DNA of 64,000 bases from Solitalea lacus (GTDB lineage Bacteria > Bacteroidota > Bacteroidia > Sphingobacteriales > Sphingobacteriaceae), in assembly GCF_022014595.1 (NCBI RefSeq), contig NZ_CP091740.1:1910200-1974199 (forward strand), written 5' to 3'. Below are positions 16,299 to 25,935 of this stretch, piece by piece. Both the position numbers and the translations under genes were made by a program. Every line of letters begins with the position of its first letter. The stretch's first letter is position 1. The notes under the pieces were generated by a model, which ran no database searches, was not told the origin of the DNA, and was given only the letters and a program-made list of their open reading frames with translations.

Positions 16299-17690
16299 AT
16301 GAGAAATCAAAAATTAATTATCGCTGCTGCAGGCCTGTTGGCAATGCTCATCAGCTCTTGTCAAAAACAAGAAGAAATTTTAACCTCTACAAAAGAAGAA
16401 AGTGTCCAGTTAAAAACGACAGAAAGTGCATCGACAGTGCAAGCAAGTAATTATGTGCCAAATGAATTAATCGTAAAATTTAAGAAAGGTCTTTCAGGAG
16501 AAGTCAAAAACAAAATATTGGCAAGGATCAACGCTAATATTTCAGAAAAGATTCTTACCAAAACCATGCAAAGATTTGGTGATAATGAAGGAATTGTTGT
16601 GATTCATATGCCTCTTGCTGTACTTGAAGCGCTTGGTAAGATTAAGAGAGCAGCAGAGATCGAATACGCGGAACCTAACTATATTTATCAGCATGATGTT
16701 TTATCAAATGACCCTTATTTTACTAACAGTTCTTTATGGGGTATGTATGGTGATGCCACCTCTCCGGTAAATCAGTATGGCTGCCAGGCTGGTGAAGCTT
16801 GGGCGGCGGGCCATACAGGTTCCAGTTCGGTATATATTGGGGTGATTGATGAGGGAGCTATGTATGCACACTCAGATCTTGCGGCTAATTTCTGGACGAA
16901 TCCCTTTGATCCAGTGGATGGGGTAGATAATGACGGCAATGGTTATAAAGATGATATTCACGGCTGGGATTTTGACAAGAATGATAATACCACCTTTGAT
17001 GGTACTCAGGATGATCATGGCACCCACGTTTCGGGTACTATCGGTGCAGTCGGTGGCAACGGAATTGGAGTAGCGGGCGTAAATTGGAAAGTTAAAATTA
17101 TCTCCGCCAAATTCTTGGGCAGAAGAGGGGGAACCACTGCAAATGCAATTAAAGCTGTTGATTATATAACAGATTTGAAAACCCGCCATAGCCTTAATAT
17201 TCCGGCAACGAATAACTCATGGGGAGGTGGTGGTTTTTCGCAGGGCTTAAAAGATGCCATTGATAGAGCAAATGCGGCTAATATTCTATTTGTAGCTGCT
17301 GCCGGCAATGACGGCGCAAGCAATGACTTAACACTTCGTTATCCCTCAAGCTATACAAGTGCCAATATTATTGCAGTGGCGTCTATTACTTCTTCCGGTG
17401 CTTTATCAAGTTTCTCCAATTATGGTGTTAATACTGTAGATATTGGGGCTCCCGGTTCAGGTATTTATTCTACCTTGCCTAGCAATGTCGGTACCTCCTC
17501 TTATGGATCTTACAGCGGCACTTCAATGGCCACACCACATGTTACAGGCGGCGTTGCTCTCTATGCAGCTTCTCACCCAGGAGTATCGGCAGCAACAATT
17601 AAAGCGGCCATTTTAAATAGTGCTGTGCCTACAAGTTCTTTAAGCGGCAAATGCGTTACCGGCGGCAGGCTGAATGTCAGTGGGTTTTAA
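16299..17690 (+). CDS. S8 family subtilisin-like serine peptidase, lipoprotein
   Basis: A 463-residue secreted protease. The signal peptide ends in the lipobox LISSC (Cys21). A propeptide of fervidolysin/I9 type follows (VPNELIVKFKKG to EIEYAEPNYIYQHD). The catalytic triad is visible: Asp184 in GVIDEG, His240 in DDHGTHVSG and Ser409 in SGTSMATPHVTGG, with the oxyanion-hole asparagine in ATNNSWGG. It ends right after the catalytic domain, so it carries no C-terminal sorting domain. An in-frame open stretch upstream is not needed, because the ATG begins the signal peptide. Substrate unknown; likely extracellular protein digestion at the cell surface. Confidence 0.95.
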   Translation: MRNQKLIIAAAGLLAMLISSCQKQEEILTSTKEESVQLKTTESASTVQASNYVPNELIVKFKKGLSGEVKNKILARINANISEKILTKTMQRFGDNEGIVVIHMPLAVLEALGKIKRAAEIEYAEPNYIYQHDVLSNDPYFTNSSLWGMYGDATSPVNQYGCQAGEAWAAGHTGSSSVYIGVIDEGAMYAHSDLAANFWTNPFDPVDGVDNDGNGYKDDIHGWDFDKNDNTTFDGTQDDHGTHVSGTIGAVGGNGIGVAGVNWKVKIISAKFLGRRGGTTANAIKAVDYITDLKTRHSLNIPATNNSWGGGGFSQGLKDAIDRANAANILFVAAAGNDGASNDLTLRYPSSYTSANIIAVASITSSGALSSFSNYGVNTVDIGAPGSGIYSTLPSNVGTSSYGSYSGTSMATPHVTGGVALYAASHPGVSAATIKAAILNSAVPTSSLSGKCVTGGRLNVSGF

Positions 17691-18203
17691 AACTCTGGTA
17701 ATATTTTTGAAAAAAAGAACATGGGTTATCTCATTCTTTGCTTTGATTGCCGTTTGCAACAAACTGCTTAAGCTTTTGCCATTGTCAAATCGGGAGTTTA
17801 AGGAAAATTATGCGAATAATTGTGTCGCTTTTTCTTGATTTTTACCACAATTCATATTATGCGGCGGCTTTTTTTCGGTTAATAGCATGTCTTTTCATAA
17901 GTCACTACAACAATGTCCGCTCGAGTTTTTGTGATTATCTTTACGTCACGGCGGAAAAGATCGCACAGTTTTCATCGCACCTTTTCCGGGCAGGCTTGCA
18001 TGAGGGGTAAAAAATATGAGGTTTTATGAACTCGAAATGATTTAAGCTCCTTTTATTTGCTACGCTAAAAGCGAACAAACGATATCATTCGACATTAAAT
18101 GTTGTAAGTTATAAATCCCTGAAGGGACTTCCTCCTTTAAGTCCCTTCCAAACCACTCGAGAATTCTTGACTTGTTTTTTTAAAAATTTCTTTAGGTATC
18201 GGC
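17691..18203. other. 513-base intergenic region with a hairpin
   Basis: No supported gene. An 87-codon open frame at 17747-18010 has poor composition and no family likeness. A perfect 9-bp stem AAGGGACTT / AAGTCCCTT lies at 18122-18147 without a T run; it might terminate transcription from either side or be a small repeat. Confidence 0.5.
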
Positions 18204-18824
18204 TTATTTCTTTGTTGTTAAAACCTTATTCACTTCTTCTGGCGGTACAGGAGCAGGAACCTGGTTTGCAACTGGAGGTAAGGTACGTAAATAAGTATAA
18301 ATAGCTTTGAGGTCATCGTCAGACATTTGTCCAATTAGTGCCCATGGCATAGGAGGCAATACATTACGTCCGCCTGGTTGGCCCAAGTGTTTACCAGTTC
18401 TGAGTGTTTTGATGAAAGCATCTTCACTCCAGGCACCAATACCAGTGGCGGTATCGGGTGTTAAGTTAGCAGTGTAAGAAATTCCCCATGGTCCGGCAAA
18501 GGCTGTCATGTCTAAACTCATCAAAGCCCAATCACCCTTACGAGTTAACGTAGAATCAACCTTATAGTTAATGGTTGATAAAGCCGTTCCTGCCTGATGA
18601 CCTGAAAGTAAGCGGGTGCTGTCAAGAATCAATCCTTCATAAGGAGTTGATAACTTTGGTGAGTGACAATAATTGCAAGAGGCTGCGATGGTTAGGTATT
18701 TGCCACGTTCGACTAGCTGATCATTATTCATTTCGGTGTTTTGTTCAGGTGCGCCGCCGCATCCGTTAAATATCCATAACATGCCTATTAGATACGTTAT
18801 GAAAAGACTGGAATTGCGTTTCAT
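18204..18824 (-). CDS. c-type cytochrome lipoprotein
   Basis: A 206-residue periplasmic electron carrier. The signal peptide has the lipobox FNGC (Cys22). One haem-binding motif, CNYCH, is at residues 50-54, and the likely axial methionine is in NVLPPMPW near residue 160. The C-terminal helix DDDLKAIYTYLRTLPPV is typical of class I cytochromes and of the cytochrome subunits of dehydrogenases. The middle part (GPWGISYTANLTPDTATGIG) is as found in single-haem gene products related to the diheme cytochromes of Bacteroidetes. It is transcribed towards the subtilase gene and away from pbpC; the redox partner is not encoded nearby. Confidence 0.9.
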   Translation of the reverse strand: MKRNSSLFITYLIGMLWIFNGCGGAPEQNTEMNNDQLVERGKYLTIAASCNYCHSPKLSTPYEGLILDSTRLLSGHQAGTALSTINYKVDSTLTRKGDWALMSLDMTAFAGPWGISYTANLTPDTATGIGAWSEDAFIKTLRTGKHLGQPGGRNVLPPMPWALIGQMSDDDLKAIYTYLRTLPPVANQVPAPVPPEEVNKVLTTKK

Positions 18825-18993
18825 AGCATTAGTAGTTAAGTTGCAAAGAACTTGTGGTATAAATTTACGGAATTATTATTGGTGTTTAAGTTTTATTGAG
18901 TTGATATACAGTAGGTTGTAAATTGTTGTTCTGCGGTAAGGATGAAATTCAATAAAGTATAGTGTTTGAGTTTGCCATTTATATATTTACATA

Positions 18994-21387
18994 ATGTTGC
19001 AAAAGCTCAAAAACCTATCTAAAACAAAGAAATTAATCTGTTGTGCTATTTTAATAGGGTTAATTTGGTTTAGGTTCTTCTCCCTTCCTGATAAATTATT
19101 TAATTCTCCTACCTGTTTTGTTCTTGAAGATAATAAAGGCGAGCTTCTGGGTGCAACAATAGCCAGCGATGGACAATGGCGTTTTCCAAACAATGAAATA
19201 GTCCCTGAAAAGTTTTCGAAATGCATTGTTGCCTTTGAAGACAAACGATTTTATCACCATTTGGGCATTGATCCGTTAGCATTTGGGAGGGCAATTGAGC
19301 AAAATATAAAAGCTAACTCAGTAGTGAGCGGTGGTAGTACCATCACTATGCAGGTTGTAAGACTTTCAAGAAATAAGCCACGTACTATCAGTCAAAAGTT
19401 AATAGAAATGCTCTTGGCGTTTCGGTTAGAGCTTTCAAAGTCAAAAAAAGAAATTTTGGCTATATATGCTGCTAATGCTCCTTTCGGAACTAATGTTATT
19501 GGTTTGGAGGCTGCATCTTGGCGTTATTACGGTCGTTCGGCTGATCAATTGAGCTGGGGAGAAATAGCTGCTTTGGCAGTGCTGCCTAATAGTCCTTCGC
19601 TGGTACATCCGGGTAAAAACAGGAAAATATTGGAAACAAAGAGAAACAGGTTGCTGGATAAATTATTGTCAGAAAACATTATTGACAAAAGCACTTGTGA
19701 ATTATCAAAGTTGGAGCCGCTACCTGATAAACCATATGCATTACCCCGTTTTGCACCTCACCTACTGGATCGGTTCGTGCATGATTTTAAGCATCAGCCT
19801 CAATTATTCAAAGAAACGCGCATCCTTAGCACTGTTCAATTTGAACTGCAGCAAAAAGTTTCTGATATCCTAAACCGTCATCATATTTATTTTAAAGCAA
19901 ATGGAGTTGATAACGCTGCTGCTTTAGTATTAGATGTTGAAACCGGAAATGCACTGGCCTACGTTGGTAATATTGTTAATGGCATTTCCGATAACCAGGT
20001 TGATGTAATACCGGCTCCTCGCAGTCCGGGTAGTACCTTAAAACCATTATTGTATGCTGCAATGCTTTCTGAAGGCGATATTTTGCCTAATACCTTGATA
20101 CCTGATATACCAACTCAGGTTGCCGGGTATACTCCCGAAAATTACGATTTAGGCTACGATGGAGCTGTTCCGGCATCACGCGCTCTGGCACGTTCATTAA
20201 ATATTCCAGCGGTGAAAATGTTGCAGAATTATCGCTATGAACGTTTTTACGATAAGCTTAAGCAACTTGGAGTTACTACACTTAAACAACCATCAGGACA
20301 TTATGGCTTATCATTGATACTTGGAGGAGGAGAGAATTCTATGTGGGAATTGGCCGGAATCTATGCCGGTTTGGCCCGAACATTAAATCATCAAAGCAGA
20401 GATAATGGGAAATATGCATCAGAAGATTTTCATCAGCCTAATTATTGTCTGGTTAAAACTAATATGGCTGATAACGCCGACAACTTACGCGATCATGGAG
20501 TTTTAGATGCTGGAGCAATTTGGTCCACATTTAATGCGATGGAAGAAGTTATGCGTCCCGGAGAAGAACAACTTTGGCAGCAATTTTCATCAACACAACG
20601 TATTGCCTGGAAAACAGGAACTAGTTTTGGGTTTCGCGATGGTTGGGCAATAGGACTTACTCCAAAATATGTTGTGGCAGTTTGGGCTGGTAATGCTGAT
20701 GGAGAAGGTCGGCCCGGTTTAACTGGCATCTCTATGGCGGCTCCGGTTATGTTTGATATTTTCAGACTTTTACCAGCCGGAAACTGGTTTGATGCACCCT
20801 ATGATAAACTTAGAAAAATACCCATTTGCAGGCTAAGCGGATATAAAGCAAGTAAGCTATGCGAAATGTCTGATTCGGTTTGGGTACCTAAAGCTGGCGT
20901 AAATACACAGATGTGTCCTTATCATCAGTTGATACATTTAGACCAAAGCGGGAGGTATCGTGTAAACGCTGACTGTGAATCTCCCGACAAAATGAAAACT
21001 AGAGCATGGTTTGTTCTTCCTCCATCCATGGAATGGTATTATAAATCAAAAAATCAATATTATCAGCCACTACCACCTTTTAAACCCGACTGTGTTGGAG
21101 CCACAGAACAAGGCACTGCAATGGACATGATTTATCCGAAAAATGGATCTAAAATTTATGTTCCGTTAGAATTTGACGGTTCAAAAGGAAAAACGATTTT
21201 TTCAGTTGCCCATCGTAACGCCGAAACAGCAATCTTTTGGCATCTGGATGATAAATTTATTGAAACCACCAAAAGCTTTCATCAAGTTGCATTAAATCCT
21301 AAACCGGGTAAACATAAACTTACTTTGGTAGATGAAAATGGTGAACGACTGGAAATTGGATTTGAAATTTTGGAAAAGGAGAAGTAA
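18994..21387 (+). CDS. pbpC: penicillin-binding protein 1C
   Basis: A 797-residue bifunctional peptidoglycan synthase. A single N-terminal membrane helix is followed by the GT51 transglycosylase domain, with catalytic Glu82 in FEDKRFYHH and the GGSTITMQVVRL motif. The transpeptidase domain has the SxxK motif STLK at Ser347 and the KTGT motif at 540-543. A C-terminal BiPBP_C domain (about residues 705-795) identifies PBP1C. In many bacteria this gene directly follows the alpha-2-macroglobulin gene, and the two are thought to act in envelope repair and defence. Here the partner ends at 9394, separated by mobile DNA, so this gene must have its own promoter in the 169-base gap shared with the divergent cytochrome gene. 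Confidence 0.95.
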   Translation: MLQKLKNLSKTKKLICCAILIGLIWFRFFSLPDKLFNSPTCFVLEDNKGELLGATIASDGQWRFPNNEIVPEKFSKCIVAFEDKRFYHHLGIDPLAFGRAIEQNIKANSVVSGGSTITMQVVRLSRNKPRTISQKLIEMLLAFRLELSKSKKEILAIYAANAPFGTNVIGLEAASWRYYGRSADQLSWGEIAALAVLPNSPSLVHPGKNRKILETKRNRLLDKLLSENIIDKSTCELSKLEPLPDKPYALPRFAPHLLDRFVHDFKHQPQLFKETRILSTVQFELQQKVSDILNRHHIYFKANGVDNAAALVLDVETGNALAYVGNIVNGISDNQVDVIPAPRSPGSTLKPLLYAAMLSEGDILPNTLIPDIPTQVAGYTPENYDLGYDGAVPASRALARSLNIPAVKMLQNYRYERFYDKLKQLGVTTLKQPSGHYGLSLILGGGENSMWELAGIYAGLARTLNHQSRDNGKYASEDFHQPNYCLVKTNMADNADNLRDHGVLDAGAIWSTFNAMEEVMRPGEEQLWQQFSSTQRIAWKTGTSFGFRDGWAIGLTPKYVVAVWAGNADGEGRPGLTGISMAAPVMFDIFRLLPAGNWFDAPYDKLRKIPICRLSGYKASKLCEMSDSVWVPKAGVNTQMCPYHQLIHLDQSGRYRVNADCESPDKMKTRAWFVLPPSMEWYYKSKNQYYQPLPPFKPDCVGATEQGTAMDMIYPKNGSKIYVPLEFDGSKGKTIFSVAHRNAETAIFWHLDDKFIETTKSFHQVALNPKPGKHKLTLVDENGERLEIGFEILEKEK

Positions 21388-21588
21388 AAATGCAGCTCAA
21401 GTTATTGTGATTTTTATGGCCATTCTAAAAGCTATTTCTTCCGTTTTGTTATCAATAGTAATCACGCTTCTTCGAACTTGTTAATAAATTGTATAATCCA
21501 TTTTATTTTTCAATCTTATTTATTAAATTACTAGTTATTCAATAAAATACATATCTATTTTTATGGTACCTATTTATACTCTCTCTAA

Positions 21589-22308
21589 ATGAAAAAGCTT
21601 TTTTTTCTTCTGTTGCTTCTTCCAGTATTAGGAATGAGCCAGACAAAGAATGTTGTTAATACAACACGAGTATTCCCTAAACCCGACAAAGGAGCTGAAT
21701 TTGAAAAAGCTCTTGCCAGTCACGCACAAAAATTTCACACCGGAGATTGGCGGTGGAGAGTGTTTAGTATTGAAACCGGTCCGGATGCTGGCGGTTATAA
21801 TATCGTTGAAGGACCCACCAGTTGGGATGCAATTGATGGGCGCGGCGATATAAGCGCTGAACATATGACTGATTGGAACACTAATATTGCTCCTTTAATT
21901 TCGGATCGTGGCACCTCAGCCTATGGGGTATATAGTGAGGAATTAAGTACAGTTGCCCTTACTGATTATACTGATAAAGTTTCCCTAATCCATCTTTATC
22001 CTAAACCCGGTAAGTTTCCCCAGGTTTTAGAAATGATTAAATCCTTGAAAAAAATGTGGCAATCAGGAAATGAATCTGTTGCCGTATATAAATCAGTGGC
22101 ATCAGGCCCTCCTTCAATTACAATTGCCTTTCGGATGAAAGGGGGCTTAAAAGAATTAGCAGAAGGCTATCGTAAGCCGATGGCTGAAAGATATAATGCG
22201 GCTAACGGAGCGGGTTCTTATGATAAATTCATCCAAAAAGTTGCAGAGAATATTGATAAACGTTGGGATGAATTGATTTTCTATCGAGCGAACTTAAGTT
22301 CAAAATAA
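21589..22308 (+). CDS. secreted hypothetical protein
   Basis: A 239-residue protein with a clear signal peptide (MKKLFFLLLLLPVLGMSQ). The mature part seems to be two repeats of about 100 residues with matching elements: TRVFPKPDKGAEFEKALASH, and later HLYPKPGKFPQVLEMIKSL. That suggests a tandem ferredoxin-like (dimeric alpha/beta barrel) fold. No catalytic residues are recognisable. It is followed by a terminator, and the 201-base gap upstream suggests it is monocistronic. Function unknown. Confidence 0.8.
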   Translation: MKKLFFLLLLLPVLGMSQTKNVVNTTRVFPKPDKGAEFEKALASHAQKFHTGDWRWRVFSIETGPDAGGYNIVEGPTSWDAIDGRGDISAEHMTDWNTNIAPLISDRGTSAYGVYSEELSTVALTDYTDKVSLIHLYPKPGKFPQVLEMIKSLKKMWQSGNESVAVYKSVASGPPSITIAFRMKGGLKELAEGYRKPMAERYNAANGAGSYDKFIQKVAENIDKRWDELIFYRANLSSK

Positions 22309-22313
22309 TAGCA

Positions 22314-22345
22314 GAATGGCACCCTTAAAAGGTGTCATTTTTTAT
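22314..22345 (+). terminator. intrinsic terminator
   Basis: A stem AATGGCACC / GGTGTCATT (one G-U pair) with a 7-base loop is followed by TTTTTATT. It starts 6 bases after the upstream stop. Confidence 0.8.
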
Positions 22346-22580
22346 TCCAATTTATTGATTCCTTAATTCCTATGATTCCACTTCAGAAATGAGGTCGTTC
22401 AATAGCTTTGATAAATGAAAGAGCTTGTTGAGTCAGATATTTATGATGATTGTTTAAACATGTATAAAAATATAAAAAATAGGTAACCGGCATTTATTTT
22501 TTAATTCTATTGTTTTTTCTTTGCATAAATGTTTGCCTCTCATTCTAATCTATCATTTTAATTAAAGCTAAACCAATTAT

Positions 22581-25103
22581 ATGCCGGGGCAAGTCCTATT
22601 GTTACGCATTTTCTTATTTTTTCTATTCCTTATTCCGGTAACTGTAAATGGGCAATGGGTGCTTAATGGAAAAGTAATAGACGAACAATACGGAGATCCG
22701 TTACCCGGCGCAAGTGTTTCATTCCTGAAAACTAAAGGGACTGGAATTCTTACAGATGTAAATGGTTATTTTAAATTGGTGATACCAAAAAATCTTAAGG
22801 ATTCTCTAGAGGTAAACTTTGTAGGTTACAAAAAGGCGATCGTGGGTTTTGATGAAAGTCAAACCGATACTTTAGTGGTTAAGTTAGTTTCTTCAACAGT
22901 ATTGTTGAACGATTATATAGTTACGTTCAAACGAGAAGATCCTGCCTACGACATTATTCGGGAAGCCTTGAAAAGAAGGAAAATCAATAATCCATTCAAT
23001 TTAAAGGCCTATGAATACGAAAGCTACAGCCGCGTTGAAAGCTACTTGAGCAGTGCGGATAGTTCATCAATTAATGGTATGCGCATTTTTAAACAGATGC
23101 GAACCAAAGCCAAGGAATTGAATATTGTGAAAGACAGTCTCGGTAATTCAATGATACCTATTGTTGCTGCCGAAACCTATAGTAACTACTATAATTCGAA
23201 CAATCCGCAAGCGGAAAGGGAAGATGTGGTTAATAAAAATGTGAAAGGAATTGGTATTGATGACGTGGATGCCGCCGGTGATTTATTGACGGGAAAACTT
23301 AATAACTATAATTTCTTCAATAATTACATCCGAATCTTATCAAAGGACTTTTCTTCTCCTTTAGGAGATGGTTGTATTTTAAACTATAAGTATAAGTTAA
23401 AAGCCGATAGTGATTTAGTTGATGGCGTATGGTGCACGCGAATTGATATAAAACCTCATAATCCGGCAGCGCTGGCATTTACCGGTACTATTTGGTTAAG
23501 TATTAATGATTATGCTCCGGTTAAGCTTAGTTTACAAACGAATAACAAAACCACCATCAATTTTATTGAAAACCTTAGTATTGAACAGCATTTAGCAAAA
23601 GGTGAAAGTGCATGCTTTCCGGTTAGTACTTTATCGAAGGCGGAGGTAGTTGATCCTCAAAATCTTTTACCTCGTATCTACGTTAGCTATCTAACCCTAA
23701 ACTCAAATATAGTAGCCAATAAACTCTACGAACCAAATTTCTATTATCAACTTGCAGATACCACAATTTCAGAATTTGATTTAAAGCGCAGGGAGCTAGT
23801 TGCCAGGTTAAACAGTTCTTCAACGGTTCCTCCTGCTATTTTTTCTCAGATAGAAGCGATGCGAAATCTAGGAGCAGTAAAGCAAAATGTGAAATTAGCA
23901 AACGTTATAGGTACGTTGTATTATCCGGTTGGACAAGTTGATATTGGTCCGATTACTCGATTTGGGTTATGGAATGATGTGGAAGGCTTTAGACCAGGAG
24001 TAGCTTTGCGAAGCAATCAATACTTTCATGCAAATTGGCAATTAGCAGGATCAATTGCGTACGGTTTTACTGATAAACAATTTAAATACTCGTCAGAGGT
24101 AGCATATCGATATAGAAATAAGCGTAACAGTATTTGGGGGGCAAGCATTCAGAAAGATATTTTGCCGCTGAGTATAGTAGGGGAGAACAACAGTGAATGG
24201 GTAAATGCTAATGCCTTTATGCGTGAGTTGTTTATCACAAGTACACGCTGGGCGGCTATTGCAGAGCGTTTGCCATTCTATCAAAATCAGAACAAAGTAT
24301 GGTTTGAAACTGATTTGACTGCTGAAATCAGGCAGAAACTTTCTTTCCATAATTCCAGTTTGAAGGATGTCCAATTAAGTCCAATGCGGTTTAATGATTT
24401 AACTTATTCTGAAATCCTTCTGGAAATATCTTTTATGAAAACCCAGAAAAAAATAAGGATGAAGAATAACCGTCAGATTAATATGGGCGGAATGCAGTTT
24501 CCTCGTTTTACGGTTTGGTTGGCAAAGGGGGTGAAAGGTTTGTTGGGTGGACAGTATAATTACCAGAAGGTTTATGCTAATATTTCGCAAAAAAATATAA
24601 ATGTTTTGGGCTTAGGCCATTCCTTTTTCCAGATAAATGGAGGATATATTTTCTCCAAAGTGCCATTTCCATTACTACGAACTCATCAAGGTAATGAATC
24701 GATCATGATTTTTGACAGAGGATTCAACCAAATGAAATATGCCGAGTTTGTAAGTGATCAATACGTAGCTTTTAACTGGAATCATTCATTCGATTCTCCA
24801 TTATGTGACCGAGTGCCTGTGTTTGCTCAATTAAGCCGTTATTTAAGATGCAGAACGAGCATATATGCAGGGTTGGTCTTTGGTAGTTTACGTAATGAAA
24901 ATAAAGTGTTACTAAATCAGTGGCAGATGGAGCGCCCTTTAGGTTTAAAATCATTAACATTTAATAAGCCTTATATTGAAGTAGGGGCAAGCTTGGATAA
25001 TATTTTCAGATTTTTATCGGTAGGGTATTTTAAACGATTAACTTATACTTATTCTGGAGAATCTAAAGGTGGAATTAAACTAGCTGCAAAAGTTAGTTTA
25101 TAG
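22581..25103 (+). CDS. DUF5686 outer-membrane protein with carboxypeptidase-like regulatory domain
   Basis: An 840-residue protein. A signal peptide ends near VTVNGQ. It is followed by a CarboxypepD_reg-like beta domain (LNGKVIDEQYGDPLPGASVSF to NFVGYKKAIV, about residues 27-100). The DUF5686 region then starts with DPAYDIIREALKRRKINNP and ends in amphipathic strands consistent with an outer-membrane beta barrel (FNRPYIEVGA-like pieces near the C-terminus). Such proteins are common in Bacteroidetes and their transported or anchored substrate is not known. It is likely a single gene with its own promoter in the 272-base spacer. The ATG is chosen because it opens the signal peptide. Confidence 0.9.
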   Translation: MPGQVLLLRIFLFFLFLIPVTVNGQWVLNGKVIDEQYGDPLPGASVSFLKTKGTGILTDVNGYFKLVIPKNLKDSLEVNFVGYKKAIVGFDESQTDTLVVKLVSSTVLLNDYIVTFKREDPAYDIIREALKRRKINNPFNLKAYEYESYSRVESYLSSADSSSINGMRIFKQMRTKAKELNIVKDSLGNSMIPIVAAETYSNYYNSNNPQAEREDVVNKNVKGIGIDDVDAAGDLLTGKLNNYNFFNNYIRILSKDFSSPLGDGCILNYKYKLKADSDLVDGVWCTRIDIKPHNPAALAFTGTIWLSINDYAPVKLSLQTNNKTTINFIENLSIEQHLAKGESACFPVSTLSKAEVVDPQNLLPRIYVSYLTLNSNIVANKLYEPNFYYQLADTTISEFDLKRRELVARLNSSSTVPPAIFSQIEAMRNLGAVKQNVKLANVIGTLYYPVGQVDIGPITRFGLWNDVEGFRPGVALRSNQYFHANWQLAGSIAYGFTDKQFKYSSEVAYRYRNKRNSIWGASIQKDILPLSIVGENNSEWVNANAFMRELFITSTRWAAIAERLPFYQNQNKVWFETDLTAEIRQKLSFHNSSLKDVQLSPMRFNDLTYSEILLEISFMKTQKKIRMKNNRQINMGGMQFPRFTVWLAKGVKGLLGGQYNYQKVYANISQKNINVLGLGHSFFQINGGYIFSKVPFPLLRTHQGNESIMIFDRGFNQMKYAEFVSDQYVAFNWNHSFDSPLCDRVPVFAQLSRYLRCRTSIYAGLVFGSLRNENKVLLNQWQMERPLGLKSLTFNKPYIEVGASLDNIFRFLSVGYFKRLTYTYSGESKGGIKLAAKVSL

Positions 25104-25156
25104 AAAAATGGTTTAGTTATTGTATGTTTTTTAACTGTTAGTTATAAATAAGTACA

Positions 25157-25867
25157 ATGCTGCATCACCTACATCTACCCAATATTTTATTTTTAGATAT
25201 TGAAACGGTTTCACAACAGTCAGATTTTGATTCGTTAAGTGAAGAGTTTAAGCTCCTGTGGGATGCTAAATCGGGATACTTTAGAAAAGAGGATCAATCA
25301 GCTTCAGAAGTGTATCAACGAGCTGCCATTTATGCCGAGTTTGGTAAAATTGTTTGTATATCTATTGGTAGAATTATTATTGATGGAGATGACAAACGTT
25401 TTAGAGTGAAATCCTTTTATGGTGATGATGAAAAGGCTTTACTGAATGATTTTGCAGATTTGCTTCACAAACAAAAAAGTACTGCCATTTTATGTGCACA
25501 TAACGGGAAGGAATTCGACTTTCCTTATTTGTCAAGAAGAATGCTGATCAATGGGGTTCTTCTCCCTCATTTATTAGATAATGCAGGGAAAAGGCCTTGG
25601 GAAATCAATCTCCTCGATACGATGGAGCTATGGAAATTCGGAGATTATAAAAGTTATACTTCCCTTCGGTTATTAGCTGCAGTTTTCGGAATTCCAACTC
25701 CAAAAGATGATATTGATGGAAGCATGGTGGGAGAGGTTTACTGGAACAGCCACGATTTGGAACGAATTCGTACTTATTGCGAAAAAGACGTGCTTACCAT
25801 CGCTCAGCTCTTGTTAAAGTTTAAAGGAAGCAATTTAATTTCTGCTGATAAAGTTGAAATTGTATAG
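25157..25867 (+). CDS. predicted 3'-5' exonuclease (DNA_pol_B_exo2-like)
   Basis: A 236-residue member of the RNase H-like DEDD exonucleases. The first acidic pair is Asp14 and Glu16 in LFLDIETV, the second motif is AHNGKEFDFPYLSRR, and the last is YCEKDVLTIAQLL with the terminal aspartate. This is the pattern of stand-alone exonucleases related to the proofreading domain of family B polymerases. It is probably DNA-directed, but its partner is unknown. It starts 53 bases after the DUF5686 gene and may share its transcript. Confidence 0.88.
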   Translation: MLHHLHLPNILFLDIETVSQQSDFDSLSEEFKLLWDAKSGYFRKEDQSASEVYQRAAIYAEFGKIVCISIGRIIIDGDDKRFRVKSFYGDDEKALLNDFADLLHKQKSTAILCAHNGKEFDFPYLSRRMLINGVLLPHLLDNAGKRPWEINLLDTMELWKFGDYKSYTSLRLLAAVFGIPTPKDDIDGSMVGEVYWNSHDLERIRTYCEKDVLTIAQLLLKFKGSNLISADKVEIV

Positions 25868-25935
25868 CCTCTGTCGCATTTATTTCCCTCTAAATTTCTA
25901 TCGTTCCAATCATTCTTAATTGCTATTTTGCGGGC

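Noticed and set aside
17747-18010. 87-codon frame between the subtilase and cytochrome genes
   Set aside because: Cysteine/serine/histidine-rich odd composition, no start context and no family likeness.
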